Under the pieces are notes generated by a model. The model saw only the letters and a program-made list of their open reading frames with translations, did not search any database and had not been told where the DNA came from. Made by a program: the position numbers and the translations under genes. Of a DNA stretch of 64,000 nucleotides, positions 53,227-64,000 are shown piece by piece; positions within the stretch are counted from its first letter, which is position 1, and each line of letters opens with the position of its first letter. This DNA comes from Aspergillus flavus (Eukaryota; Ascomycota; Eurotiomycetes; Eurotiales; Aspergillaceae). The stretch is from assembly GCF_009017415.1 (NCBI RefSeq), contig NC_092403.1:1426001-1490000 (forward strand), written 5' to 3'.

Positions 53227-54495
53227 ATGACCTTTGAACCGAAAATCCAAACCCCTCTCACCAAAATCCTGGGCATCCCGCACCCGGTTATGCTGGCGGG
53301 CATGGGCGTGTCGGCTGGACCACCTTTAGCAGCTGCAGTCACAAATGCAGGCGGCATCGGTGTGCTCGGTGGATTCAGCGCGACGCCCGATCGACTGCGC
53401 GAACTTATCCATGAGCTCAAGGAGTTGCTCGTTGATAAGAATGCGCCGTTTGGAGTTGATTTGCTGATCCCCAAGATTGGCGGTGGTGCGCGAAAGACGA
53501 AGTACGTTCTGTCTCTTTTTTTTATTATTATTATTATTTTCTTGACCAAGTGGAGTAGGACTGGGGCAATGACCAGACCCAGTTGAGGAAATCGAAGTGT
53601 CAGGCGCATTTCATACTGATGTAGATACCACCTCACAGCTACGACTACATGAACGGCCAACTCGACGCGCTGATAACCGTGTGCATTGAAGAAAAAGCGA
53701 AAGTGTTTGTCTCGGCAATTGGGATTCCACCCAAACACGTCATCGACCGTTTACACGCGAACGGAATTCTCTACATGAACATGATCGGGCACCCGAAGCA
53801 CGTCGCTAAATGCGTTGAGGCGGGCGTTGATATCCTCGGCGCGCAGGGTTCCGAGGGCGGAGGGCATACGGGGAATATACCGACGGGTATTCTAGTTACT
53901 AGCGTTGCCAAGTTAGTGCGCGGGGTGAAGAGTAAGTTTACTGATGTGGATGTGCAGGTTGTGGCCGCTGGGGGGATTGTTCATGGGGAGAATCTGGCGG
54001 CGGCGATTATGATGGGTGCATCTGGGGTCTGGATGGGCACCAGGTTCCTTTTAGCTAAGGAGGCCACGGTTGCCAGCGCGTTTCAGGAGGCGGTGCGCAC
54101 CGCGGGGTATGATGATACCATTCGGACGGTTATTTATTCGGTGGGATCCCTGATATTTTTACTTTGCTTAGTATAGTGGGCATCAATGCTAACTAAAGCA
54201 GGGTCGACCACTCAGGATTAAGAAGACAGCCTATGTGCTTAACTGGGAGGAGAACCGCCAGGCTGAGATTAAGGAACTCACTGGACGGGGTATCTTACCT
54301 GTGGCACACGATGCTGAGCAACATCCTGAAGATGACGAGATCCTTGACAACATAGTCCCATATCTAATGGGCGTTGCCGCTGCGCAGATTGACTCGGTGA
54401 TGCCTGCTCGAGATATTGTAAACGAGGTGGTCAATGAGGCAGCCGCAAGGCTGATTGCGGGCACTCAAGCTCTGGTTACGAAGCCGAAGCTCTAG
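53227..54495 (+). CDS. nitronate monooxygenase (2-nitropropane dioxygenase)
   Basis: Exons 53227-53501, 53639-54140 and 54202-54495 give 356 residues. Introns are 137 and 61 bases, the first holding a TTA-rich run. The FMN TIM-barrel is clear: IPHPVMLAGMGVSAGPPLAA, AVTNAGGIGVLGGF, the GSEGGGHTGNIPTGIL loop with conserved His, AAGGIVHGENLAAAIMMGAS and VWMGTRFLLAKEATV. Splicing restores TVIYSGRPLRIKKTAYVLNW. The enzyme oxidises alkyl nitronates, removing toxic nitro compounds such as propionate-3-nitronate; some relatives act in aromatic degradation. It is followed 480 bases later, on the same strand, by an FAH-family hydrolase and then a ring-cleavage-type dioxygenase, suggesting one catabolic module. 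Confidence 0.9.
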
Positions 54496-54974
54496 CAGTT
54501 TAGCTTCCTAGACCTATTCGTCGTTACAGTGTGGGCCCCGCAACCGGTGAAGGTCTTGCACGTCACAGAGTTCGGAGGGTATGTGATAGAAGCCCATAAG
54601 ATCAGGGTTATCATTTTCCGTCTATAAACACGGAAAACGAATGGCCTCAGCAGACTCATCTATGGTTGAGTATTTTTAGTGCAAGCGGACTTTGGTAGTA
54701 GTAGCAGCCCCAGCCGGTCACTAACTTGGACCAGCTATTAGGTATTGTAAATTTTATACAACATCGAGATTGGAGAAGATAGGTATTGTGATCTGCACTA
54801 GTACACCTGGACTCGGAGATCCTGCATCGGAAATACGGAAATACAGAAGAGTCCCACAGTCCCCGCAATATCCGAAGTGGGACACGGAACCCCATCCCGA
54901 TACCGCAATAAATAGGGAATCCATCCGAATTGTCTTGACTCCCATTTTCGCCAAATACAAGTCGTACCGCCAAG
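54496..54974. other. intergenic
   Basis: Flank between two co-directional genes. No gene seen. Confidence 0.4.
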
Positions 54975-55969
54975 ATGTCCTGGACTCACCTCATCCGCTT
55001 CATTGCTGTCGAAGATAGCCAAGAGCATCTTGGTCAGTTAGTCGATACCACTCGCGATATTGGTAAAGATAGCGTCAATGGCGTTGAAATCGCAGCCTAT
55101 CTTATCGATGGGACGATCTTTGACGGGCGCGTATCCACGACCGTGATGCACGTTAAGCAGGTAAAGACCTCATCTGCGAGCGGACTCTAATCGAGGAGTG
55201 ATACTAACAGTAGAGTAGCTTCTCTCCCCAGTCACCAAAGAACAGTGTAGTTACATCCGTTGTCTGGGCCTGAACTACCTCGACCACGCCAAAGAAGCCA
55301 ACATGGCGCTCCCCACTGTCCCCGTTATGTTCACCAAGCCTCGTACCGCACTAGCCAACCCGTACCCCGCTACGATTAATATCCCCAAGTGTGCGCAGGA
55401 TGAAACGAGTGATTACGAGGCAGAGCTCTGCGTCGTTATTGGAAAGACAGGCCGCGATATCCCTGAAGAGGAAGCACTAGATTATGTTCTGGGTTATACA
55501 GCGTCCAACGACGTTTCGGCAAGGGCTCTGCAATTCGCGACTTCGCAGTGGTCGTTTTCGAAGGGGTTAGACGGGAGTTGCCCTGTCGGTATGTTCTTTG
55601 TCTATTTCTCTCTTTCTTTCTGTATCCCTCTTGGGCTTTGTCTAAAGGTTCCTGTCGCTAACTAATATAGGACCCGTTCTTGTTTCGTCTTCCGTCATCA
55701 AGGACCCGCAGACGTTGTCCATTAAGGCGATTCATAATGGGAGCGTCCTGCAGGATGGCCATACCAAGGAAATGCTGTTTTCGATCAAGAAGCAGATCTC
55801 CTATCTATCTCAGGGCACGACCCTGGAAGCTGGCACAATCTTCCTGACGGGCACTCCGGCTGGAATTGGCTTCACCCGGGAGCCCAGAATTGTGCTGAAG
55901 GATGGTGATGAGATCAATGTCGAAATTGAGAACATTGGCACGTTGATCAACAAGGTGCGGTATGAATAG
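54975..55969 (+). CDS. fumarylacetoacetate hydrolase (FAH) family protein
   Basis: Exons 54975-55160, 55219-55588 and 55671-55969 give 284 residues; introns are 58 and 82 bases. N-terminal MSWTHLIRFIAVEDSQEHLG and GQLVDTTRDIG are typical of fungal two-part FAH proteins. The catalytic domain has YIRCLGLNYLDHAKEANM, TKPRTAL, the metal-binding DYEAELCVVIGKTGRDIPEE, the signature GYTASNDVSARALQ and LEAGTIFLTGTPAGIGF. Members hydrolyse or decarboxylate acylpyruvates and 2-oxo-hept-ene-dioates in aromatic breakdown. With an extradiol-type dioxygenase next door, a role after ring opening is likely, though the substrate is unknown. Start at ATG 54975, good context. Confidence 0.92.
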
Positions 55970-56264
55970 ATAGCGTTGCTTATATAGAAGAGAATCTTTA
56001 TGATGTTCATTCTTAAACATCGGGATCAGTGCACTTCAGTATTGTGTCCATTAGGAAGCGCTAGACATCATAGTTCAGACCTGCGGTGACATCCCGCACC
56101 CAGAGATAGCAGTAGGCTTGAAACCCTCGCATACCTTGGACATCTTGCTTCTTTGAATCGGTACAGTTATAATGTATATCTTCCACAGGCTCTGATGCTC
56201 AAAAGGTATAAAGAATATAATGGAGATAATCGTTACAGTTATTCTTGCGGGCACTACAGCAGAA

Positions 56265-57497
56265 CTAGTTCAAGAACCACGACGGGACCTCAGGTCCCCA
56301 AACCGCCAACGACTCATCCCCGGCAGGCCCATACCCAATCGGAGTCTCCTCATTAATCAAATCACCATCTGCATAGTGTTCCACCATATTACCAGTGGTA
56401 TCCCACCAGTAGTCAAAGATTTGGGAGCCTAGGATATGTCTCCCCACGCCCCAAACCGATTCGTATCCTTTCCCATTCAGGTACTGATGACCAAGATGCT
56501 GCGTATCAATGTCGTGGACCTCAAAGGAGCAATGATGAACATGGGACGTCGGGTTCGTGCTCAAGAAGAAGCTGTGATGATCGACATAGTCGGTTCCACG
56601 GTCGATATGTGCGAAGAGAGCGACATTCTTTTTCTGACCGTCCTTCTCAACGTACAGAAAGTCACTCGGCACGATATTGAAGTTCGTAGTGTAGAAGTCT
56701 ACTAATTCGTCGAACTTCTGAACACAGAGCCCGAAGTGTCCGAGCTGGTTTGTTTATCAGTATTTATCTTTAATGGCCATGGATATGGACGAAAGCGCAC
56801 CTTATGAACCGCCGCTGGACCCGGATTAAAGCGCTGGAATTTGCGAATCCGTGGTTTCTCAGAGTCTGTATTCACAATAATGCTCGTCGGATATTCTCCA
56901 GCCTCGCGTGGCTCTTGGCCGTAGATCAGGTTGACAGGAAATCCCTCCGGGTCACTCAGAGTCAGCAAATGTCCTCCACCAGGCGACTCTGACAAGTCTT
57001 GAATTTCCCCAGCACCAGGCAGTTGTGCAGCTCTACGCGATCAGCAAACCTTTCCACTAGCCATGGGAAACAAGGGCAAGCAACTCACTTCTCTAATTCC
57101 TGATATGATTCCACCTCAAACGTGCCCCCTAAGAACTTCTTCTCTCCCTTCTGTGCATAATACACATATTGATCAGTGCCATACCCCCGGTACCAAATCT
57201 GATCAGCCGTCCTCTTCACCACCTCCATTCCAAAGTCCTGCAGGAACACCGTAATCTCATCTAAGTCCGGATGCTGGTACCGCATGTGTGACAGTTTAAC
57301 CAGTCGGATCTGCTTCCCGGTATCGATATTGCATCGCTTCCTCCAGGATGCGACCGACTCTTGGTCTGGGCCGATGGCGGTAATATCGGCAATCGAGGCC
57401 CCCTGGGCCGGGGCGGGTAGTTCGCGCTGTTTATTTAGTGCACCATTAGCGGGCCGTCCGGGAGTTTTTTTAGGGCGGTGGCTCTTACCACGATCAT
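56265..57497 (-). CDS. extradiol-type dioxygenase (VOC / catechol 2,3-dioxygenase-like)
   Basis: Exons 57497-57489, 57426-57089, 57032-56801 and 56744-56265 give 352 residues. The first coding exon is only nine bases (MIV), joined by a 62-base intron; the others are separated by 56-base introns. Two vicinal-oxygen-chelate modules are seen: module 1 with RLVKLSHMRYQHPDLDEITV, module 2 with KLGHFGLCVQKFDELVDFY. Likely metal ligands are the His of LGHFG, the His in VHHCSFEVHD and the Glu of MVEHYADGD, i.e. the two-His-one-carboxylate triad of extradiol enzymes. It faces the FAH gene tail to tail. Together they suggest meta-cleavage of a catechol followed by hydrolysis. Glyoxalase-like function is a less likely alternative. 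Confidence 0.87.
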
Positions 57498-58419
57498 GCT
57501 AGTTGCTGGTTGCTTCAGGGGTAAGTGGTGTTTAGTCTCAATCTGCTACGGTTCTTTCTGCTTATATGAATTACCCCATGAATTGCCCCGCATCGAGTCG
57601 GATCGAGGGGCGTGGCTTATTTCCGTGGTTATTGCCTGTCCCACAGTTCATCGGCTCTTGTCCCACATTCGTTTTGTGGGGCTCATTTATGATCCTAGAT
57701 CTATGCATTACATGTGTATTAGTGGCGGGACCTTACTCAAACTTTAGTTGCAGATCTTGTTTGTACTTAGGGGTTACACTGATATATGGCCATTGAGGTC
57801 ACTGGTATCAGGTCGTGGGATCGTGGGAGTTGCCTGCTTTGGTTTTACAAAAGATTGGCTTATGTGGGGCCTATAAGACCAGATAGTTGAAGGATTATTA
57901 CATTACTTCATATACAGCTACAAAGCATCGATATGCTTCCTAATCCACTACAACCCCCATGCTATCTGCCAGATGCAGTATGCCTATGATCACTTTAAGG
58001 TCATCGACTGTATAGTCTGAACTTCTAGTGGATGTTAGACAAAATGTAAAATCGAACAATGAGCAAAATATGCAAAATGGAAAGGTCAAGGTTCAACAGC
58101 ACAGGTCTGAGATGAATCAGATGATAACAAACCAACACTGCACTTAATATATTTCGAATTAGCCTAACAACTTGATTCAATTACTGTGTAGATCTTCCCC
58201 GACGTGGGCGATCGACATATCTTCTCGGAATACTCCGTATGTTCATTCATGTCTATACACCACCTAAATATATATACTTTACTGTAGCATGCAATGGATT
58301 TCCCTGCCCCATAGAGTTCTATATATCTAGGCTAAAGTTTTCGCACTCAACTTCCGTCCTGTACTTATGGACATGTAGCATAACGAGCATCAGACCATTT
58401 CACCGACTTTGCCCTCACA
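57498..58419. other. intergenic
   Basis: Upstream region of the dioxygenase gene. No supported gene. Confidence 0.4.
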
Positions 58420-61035
58420 TCAACGGATCGGAGTGAACGAGCCCGCCACACGGAAATCCCTGCTCGAAAAACCAACGTGTGCTTGCATTAGCCCACTTGG
58501 TATCATCCATTGCTGTCCTGTAACGTCTCAGTGACTAATATCCCTCCTTGTCAACTGAAACGTGACATTTCTGGACTCTCCAGGTTGGAGGTACACCTTC
58601 TCAAACCCCCGGAGAACATTGATTGGCGAAGCCTTCTAAGCCGTCCCTTTCGGAAGACTCAAAAAAAGCTGTGGCACAGTAGCTCCAATCTCCCCAGTAT
58701 TTCTCACGGTAATGGAGATTCTGTAAAGCGCTTCCCAGAGGTTGGGATTTCCTCCAGGGATGATTTTTGCATCCGCCGGTAGAGCCGATAAATCACCATT
58801 GAATAGAGGAGTGAGGGAGATGTCCTTTTCGATTGAAAAAGTCGTGTACGAAAGACCGTATCCGAATTCGTACTGTACGGATTTATTATAGTAATCGAAA
58901 TGTGTAATGGATTCCCAGTGTGTCCTGTTAGCATGCTTCGACGTCTCATGAAAATGGGCTTCAGAAGCCTGTGTAAGGTCGGAGAAAACGCACGGTAATC
59001 AATCAATACCCCTTCTTCAAAACCAGATTGCCATGCCGTCGGATCATTGGTGTTTTGGAGGGTGGTAGAATTTTGAATCGGAGCAAAGGAATAGTCATAT
59101 TCGCTCTTTGCGATCGTGCAAGGCAGGTGGCCCGACGGGTTGACCTCTCCCCAGAGCACATCGACAATGCTGCTGCCGGCTTCTTGGCCTGGAAGGTGGG
59201 CAGCCAGGATGGCGGTTACATTGGGATGGTCTGCCCAGGGTAGGATGTTGACGCCGTTGGAGTGGGTTACAGCTACCGTATTCGAGCACGTGGACGTGAC
59301 CTTCTCGACAACTTCGTCGCCGTTCCAGTCGGAGTGGAGGGAGGTGCGGTCTTCGCCTTCTGTTGCCCAGCTTTCAGAAAGACAAGGCAGACGTCCGGGG
59401 ACGATGGGAGCAAAGCTTTAAGGCTGGTTTGCATTTCGTTAGTGTCAGCTTGGGGGTGAGGTGGGGTAATTCAACTAACTATGGACTATTCTCTTCGATA
59501 ATAGCGCTGTTGTTCAGCACGTATCGCACAAGAGTCTTCTCTCGGAATTTAGCGCGCTGCTTGGTTGCCTCCAAAGGACTGGCTAAGTAAGTGAAGAGGC
59601 CTGATCCAGAGCCCCCGCCTGCTGCAAGGAAGCCGTATTAGTAGTTACCGACGCCATTGAAATAGAAAACAGACATGCCATTCGTGAAATCCCCAGCGCC
59701 ATTGCCGAAAACCGCGAGCTGTTTAGGCGGCTTCAAGGGGAGAGCATTCTTAGTGTTTTACAAGAGCACAATGCCGTCTGCAGCTTGTTTGCGGATCTCT
59801 GCTCCATAATTACCGCGGACGTCAACGTTCGCAACAGATCCATAAATATAATTATATTTGTACTCATCGGCTGCTTGCTATTTAGTATAAAGTCCTATAC
59901 ATACATTAATATAGGGACTATAACTTACAACTAGAGAAAAGAACTGTATTAAGCTCTTTATTAGAGAGGTCAACGACTAGAAAATCCTTATCCTAATTCA
60001 AGTGAAAGCACAGCATCATAACTCTACGGCACATATCGTCTAGGCGGTCCTTCAAAACAGAGCCATTCTTTACAGACTCAGTCAGGTTCTAGTTAAAGAA
60101 TGCAGACCCGAAGCTCACAGTACCCAACATATCCATATCCTTACCTACGTTAATAGCAAACGCCCCGCTATATATAGCGCCCCAGTCTAACATTACGTAC
60201 CCTTAGAAACCAAGTACTCCTTTAAAGATACCATTCAGCGCTTTACTATTCTGGCATCTATAGATTTAGTTCAAGCAGCTGTAGCTGCACATCACCTATA
60301 CCACACTATCAGATAATTTTCACCCACCATTGATAAATAACGTACCATAGCAACGCCGGCCTTGACTACTTATTAGAACGGCCAAAAATAGAGCTCATAC
60401 ATAGTGCGATCGTCAATATTCAAAGAGACACTATCAATCATAGTACCGTCTTCGTTCTGTAAAGGCTGCCGTTGAGTTTCTTACTCATTACCAATACTAG
60501 TTAGTACCAGACCAAAGACCTGCCAAAGACGTGCGCAGACTAAATATAGACCAATCAGAGTCGAGAAAGTAAAACCCCGTCCAGTATATTGCTAGCTCCG
60601 CTTCGCTCCGCTGCGCAATAATGCTTGGCGCATGCCTGTACACCACTGTCCTGGGTACCAAGAATTGTCTCCGTGAACAATTCTCCCGTCAAATAAGGAT
60701 CAGGTGAGAAACCCTCCCAGTTTCTTCCGCCCAGACCCGACCGACCAAGAGGCCCAGCAACAGGCCCAAGAAGAACCTGGGACCCCTTGCCCCGGAACTC
60801 GGCAGCCATCTGACTCCCCCTTTCGTATGCAATGTTCTTGTCCCATGTCGCGGCGATGGTAATCCCAGCAGGGAAAACGGAGGAGTAAGTGCCTTGTTTC
60901 AATGCTAAGGGGTCATTCTGTATGCAGAGCCCCGTGAAATTGAGACGGTATATGGGCGCAATGTTCCCTACACAAGGCCCTTCTGTCTCAAATAGTCGAG
61001 CCACACAGGCTCGTTGAACTTTGGTTACTAGCTCT
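58420..61035 (-). pseudogene. decayed GH3 beta-glucosidase with RIP-like core
   Basis: Recognisable GH3 blocks on the minus strand are out of frame with each other. Near 61035-60600 is RACVARLFETEGPCVGN through LTGELFTETILGTQDSGVQA and KHYCAAE. Near 59160-59000 is LWGEVNPSGHLPCTIAKSEY with AWQSGFEEG. Near 58750-58420 are VPQLFLSLP, VLRGFEKVYLQPGES, QQWMIPSG and FSSRDFRV. In-frame stops interrupt the last part, one of them (TGA near 58530) replacing a Trp of the motif. About 90 bases are inserted near 58970-58890. The centre (about 59600-60540) has lost recognisable protein and is AT- and TpA-rich. Intact relatives run to over 800 residues and hydrolyse beta-glucosides. This copy cannot make an enzyme. 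Confidence 0.85.
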
Positions 61036-61252
61036 ACCTATAGGGACTCTATAGAGGGGTTCAGAGAGCTTCGATGCATCGAATGTATAGGGATCCCACA
61101 ACTTGTCTAGTATATGTGATATTACGACAGGACAGAATCAAAATTTGAATTTGAGGACTCCCTTGGTCCCGACATTCAAGCAGGTGCTACATGTGGCCTT
61201 AGAATGCACTACCGTATGTCTTTTGCTACTCCCAGCGTATATGAAAGTTGAT

Positions 61253-61665
61253 CTATCTGGTGAATCCTGCCACTGTTGCACCCTGCCCCATCTCCTGCTC
61301 TTCGACAATCAGCGGCATGATATCTTCCGTGAACTTCGTAAAATAAGGCTGAGAGAGGTGCTTCTCGAAGGCCGCCTGATCTTGGTACCTGTCCGATTTG
61401 TTTAGTCCTTGGCACTTGATGTCAGCTTCAAAGCTCAAGAGGGCATTACCTTTCCACAGCCACAAATTCATTCTTTCCATCTACCTTGTAGATGAAGTAG
61501 AGCAACGTGCCCGGTTCATTCTCTTGGACTTTGGCGCAAATATCATTGGTCAAAGCAGTGGCCTGAGGTCCGTTAGAAAAAGAAAAGGACCCTTGGCTGG
61601 CTGCTCACCTCTTCGACCTTCGTTGCGTCAACAGTGAACTTGAAAACTAGATTGAAGGGGGCCAT
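61253..61665 (-). CDS. ABM-type (antibiotic biosynthesis monooxygenase) small protein
   Basis: Exons 61665-61609, 61562-61450 and 61388-61253 join in phase to 101 residues, with introns of 46 and 61 bases. The ferredoxin-like fold of ABM proteins is apparent: MAPFNLVFKFTVDATKVEEA, then the NEPGTLLYFIYKV strand, then ERYQDQAAFEKHLSQPYF and EDIMPLIVEE. The PGTLxY...F...E...D...F..H pattern is the family signature. ABM proteins are cofactor-free oxygenases or decarboxylases acting on quinones, anthrones or similar; many fungal copies sit in aromatic metabolite clusters. Neighbours are an NmrA-like gene and a PhyH-type dioxygenase on the opposite strand. Each exon alone is too small to reveal the gene. 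Confidence 0.85.
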
Positions 61666-62043
61666 AGTGGATGGGAAATTGGAAAACACTTGCGAAGGTT
61701 TAGAGAGTGGCCATCCCTTCGTAGTTATTTATACAAAACTCCCATTTCGAGTAGCATCCACTCGGGTATCGACAGGTACTCGACTCATCTATCAGACCGA
61801 CATTCTAGTGCTGTTTTGGGATTTCCTCACCGACATACCAGGCGGGATGCCAGATCCATGCAAGGTTGCGGGCTTACGACACAGTGGGAGTAGTCACATG
61901 AGTGGGCCTCGTATTTGGATTTGCGGTCAGGGAAACCTCTTCACATATTAACATATCAGAAGTTCAACTTTACCCACCCACCGTCTCTCATTACTATATT
62001 TTCATTATAATTTTGTTCCACAAGTTCTTTCCAATCTCATCCA
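61666..62043. promoter_or_regulatory. shared divergent upstream region of ABM and NmrA-like genes
   Basis: Only 378 bases separate the two divergent starts, so both promoters lie here and could be co-regulated. No specific site identified. Confidence 0.5.
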
Positions 62044-63260
62044 ATGGCACCAGGCGTGAAGCAAATCACCATTTTTGGTGCCACGGGGCTTCAGGGCAGC
62101 TCGGTGGTGCATTCTCTGCTGAGGGACCAGGCGTCCAATTTTAGGGTTCGGGCCATTACTCGAAATCCGCTCTCCGACAAAAGCCAGGCATTGCAGAGCT
62201 TGGGGGTGGAGGTCGTTAGGGCCGATGGCTGGAGGGCCCATGAGATCCAGGAAGCCTGTTCAGGCTCCTGGGCGGTATTTGTGAATACCAACTCGGATGA
62301 TCCGGTAGGTCGCCTCCTCCGGTCCTGTTCGGGTTGTGGAAAGGATTTATCGAGTAAATGCACCAGATCTTTCAAAATCCGGACGGGCCCACCGAATTCG
62401 ACCTGGGAAAATCCATTGTGGATGGTATCGTAGCAGCCAACGTAAGAATCCTGGTTCTCAGCTCCATGAGACCCGCAGCGGAAGCCACAGGGGGGAAGAT
62501 GAATATTAAGACCATGGACAGTACGTAAAGGGAAGACGTCCATGACTAATGGGCTCGGAAAGCTGACTGGTTGGGTTGCAAAATTCAGTGAAGGCTCGCA
62601 TCGAAGAGTATGCCAGAGGAACGGGTTGTTTTGATGCGGTCTGTTCCATTCACGCCGGATGGTACTATGAGCTTTTTCTCTCCGACATAATGGCCCAGGT
62701 CCATCAGGGCTTTCCATACTACCCGGATGCCGAGGGCTTCTTGAGTCTGCATCTTCCCCGGTGGGGAGACAATGACGCGGCTCCATTTATCGCCATTGCG
62801 GATGACTTTGGCGACCTGGTGCACGGAATCCTGCTCGATCCCCACAAATGGAAGGACCAGAACATCCAAGCTGTCAGTGAGGCTCGATCGCTGGAAGAAT
62901 TCGTGGAAGTCTTCTCCAAAGGTAGGCTCAGCGCGTTTCTTGTGCTAGTGTCTGTGTATTGAGATACCATGGCTAACCCCGGGCCCTGCTGTAGCAACTG
63001 GGAAGAAAGCACGATACGTTCCTTTGCCCTCGTGGAAGTCCTTGGGGGAGGGAGTGGCTGAGCTGGAGGATGCGCGGTTGCTGTTTGCGTATGGAGAACT
63101 TACTGGGGGTCGTTATTTCGGAGTCGAGCCTTCGTCCACCGCTACAGCACGGAAACTGAAGAAACTAGCAGCGACTGCCCAGGGGAAAGATGGAACCAGC
63201 GCGGAACTAACTTCGTTGGCCTCCTTCTTTGCCGCGAATTTCGGTCCGAGCTCGAAATAA
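62044..63260 (+). CDS. NmrA-like NAD(P)-binding protein
   Basis: Exons 62044-62304, 62367-62520, 62589-62921 and 62995-63260 give 337 residues; introns are 62-73 bases. The Rossmann motif is ITIFGATGLQGSSVVHSLL near the N-terminus, with the NmrA/HSCARG pattern AITRNPLSDKSQALQSLGVE, VEVVRADGW, AVFVNTNSDDPIFQ, RILVLSSMRPAAE and HAGWYYELF. Proteins of this group sense NAD(P) state or reduce small molecules; NmrA itself restrains the nitrogen regulator AreA. Divergence from the ABM gene and closeness to a PhyH-type dioxygenase suggest a metabolic rather than a nitrogen-control role, which is inference. Confidence 0.88.
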
Positions 63261-63625
63261 GGGCATGCTCGATGTCATCTACATTACACATCATATATAT
63301 CTAGTCTAATCTATGTATTTGCTGGCCAAGGAGATGGACGTATTCTAAGTAATCGAACGTTGCATATGACTGTCTATATTGTGGTCGACATGTTGGAAAG
63401 TCCCCGAAACCAAAGGGCTTGCCCAGCGAGTCCCCTGGAGAGTGGGCGTCGGATTCCGCAGAGAAACCGGCTATGTTGTATTTCAAAACTCTACTACTAA
63501 CTAGGGGGCAACAATGACGCATGTGGCTCTTCTAGGATCAAAAGCACCAGTAGATAAATAGGACCAGGTCCCTCACCTCTCTCCCCATCTGTCCTCTCAT
63601 CATACTGATCTTCAAGACGTTCAGG
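63261..63625. other. intergenic, promoter of PhyH gene
   Basis: No supported gene. Confidence 0.4.
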
Positions 63626-64000
63626 ATGCACCAATTTCACCTACACTCCGTCGAGGCCCGAACAGCTCCGGTCAGCCAGGTTATAGACCTGCTCACAGTG
63701 AATGGGGGCGTTATAGTACGCAATCTGGTCGACCAGAATACACTCGCCCAGGTCTCGCGCGATGTCACTCCGCATTTCGACAAATTCTGGGAAGGGGGTA
63801 TCTTCACTAGCAAGTCCCGGGTTGTGACCGGGCTTGCAGTCAAGTCCACCGCATTTATCGAACACATCGCGTGCAATCCACTGTTCTTGGAAGTATGTGA
63901 CCGCCTCCTTGCGTCAACCTACACATGTTGGTATGGCGACGAGCAGGTAGCTTTCACCTCAGCTCCCCAAATCAACGCCGCCATTGCCATTTCCAATAGC
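63626..64000 (+). CDS. phytanoyl-CoA dioxygenase (PhyH) family, N-terminal part, cut by window edge
   Basis: Open from ATG 63626 to the last base (125 codons). The start MHQFHLHSVEARTAP leads into VIDLLTVNGGVIVRNLVDQN, the classic first strand of fungal PhyH-type Fe(II)/2-oxoglutarate dioxygenases. Next come VTPHFDKFWEGGIF, RVVTGLAVKSTAFIEHIACN and PLFLEVCDRLL. The HxD...H iron site would lie beyond the edge. Relatives hydroxylate or desaturate metabolites, and several work in terpene or indole alkaloid clusters. With the neighbouring ABM and NmrA-like genes this may be the rim of a biosynthetic cluster extending past 64 kb. Confidence 0.8.
   Translation, partial: MHQFHLHSVEARTAPVSQVIDLLTVNGGVIVRNLVDQNTLAQVSRDVTPHFDKFWEGGIFTSKSRVVTGLAVKSTAFIEHIACNPLFLEVCDRLLASTYTCWYGDEQVAFTSAPQINAAIAISNS

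Overview
The window is nuclear DNA of a filamentous ascomycete (Pezizomycotina). The best fit is Eurotiales, probably Aspergillus or a close relative. Most genes are broken by short introns (about 46-90 bases) with GT...CTAAC/CTGAC...AG signals. The gene families are typical of this group: three Zn2Cys6 regulators, an RTA1 membrane protein, a GPI-anchored GH72 wall enzyme, a LaeA-like methyltransferase, a PiT phosphate permease, DHA2 and other MFS transporters, and ABM, NmrA and PhyH tailoring enzymes. The species is inferred from general knowledge of these families, not from a search.

Layout, left to right. 0-12 kb: the end of a two-domain rhodanese (mercaptopyruvate sulfurtransferase type); an F-box-like protein; then an af470-type monooxygenase, a DHA2 drug transporter and a secreted L-amino-acid oxidase that may form a small metabolite or nutrient cluster; then a Pho89-type phosphate symporter. 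12-13.5 kb: a frame-broken gene relic whose last protein-like codons end one base before a tRNA-Leu(AAG). That tRNA gene is split by a 56-base insert with spliceosomal intron signals between tRNA positions 26 and 27. 13.5-19 kb: a large single-exon vWA/RING-between-RING ubiquitin ligase and a secreted aspartic protease. 20-23 kb: a decayed gene and a short spliced gene for a secreted six-cysteine protein. 23-32 kb: a Zn2Cys6 regulator divergent from an RTA1 gene, a PPxY-bearing unknown, an FRM2/HBN1-type nitroreductase and a second Zn2Cys6 regulator. 32-41 kb: an 11-exon LaeA-like methyltransferase with a 7-base exon, a third Zn2Cys6 regulator and an MFS permease with a 15-base exon. 43-52 kb: a small conserved-looking protein, the GH72 enzyme, unknown ORFs, an N2227-type methyltransferase with a signal peptide, and an F-box/ankyrin gene with one frameshift. 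53-57.5 kb: nitronate monooxygenase, FAH-family hydrolase and extradiol-type dioxygenase side by side, which looks like an aromatic ring-cleavage module. 58.4-61 kb: a decayed GH3 beta-glucosidase with a TpA-rich, RIP-like core. 61-64 kb: ABM monooxygenase, NmrA-like protein and the start of a PhyH dioxygenase, possibly the edge of another cluster.

Splice structures were built by hand. For each one I required GT-AG ends, a plausible branch site where visible, phase agreement across every junction, and continuity of the family motif. Total coding lengths are all multiples of three. Gene starts rest on the first sensible ATG, not on transcript data. The most unusual observation is the interrupted tRNA-Leu.
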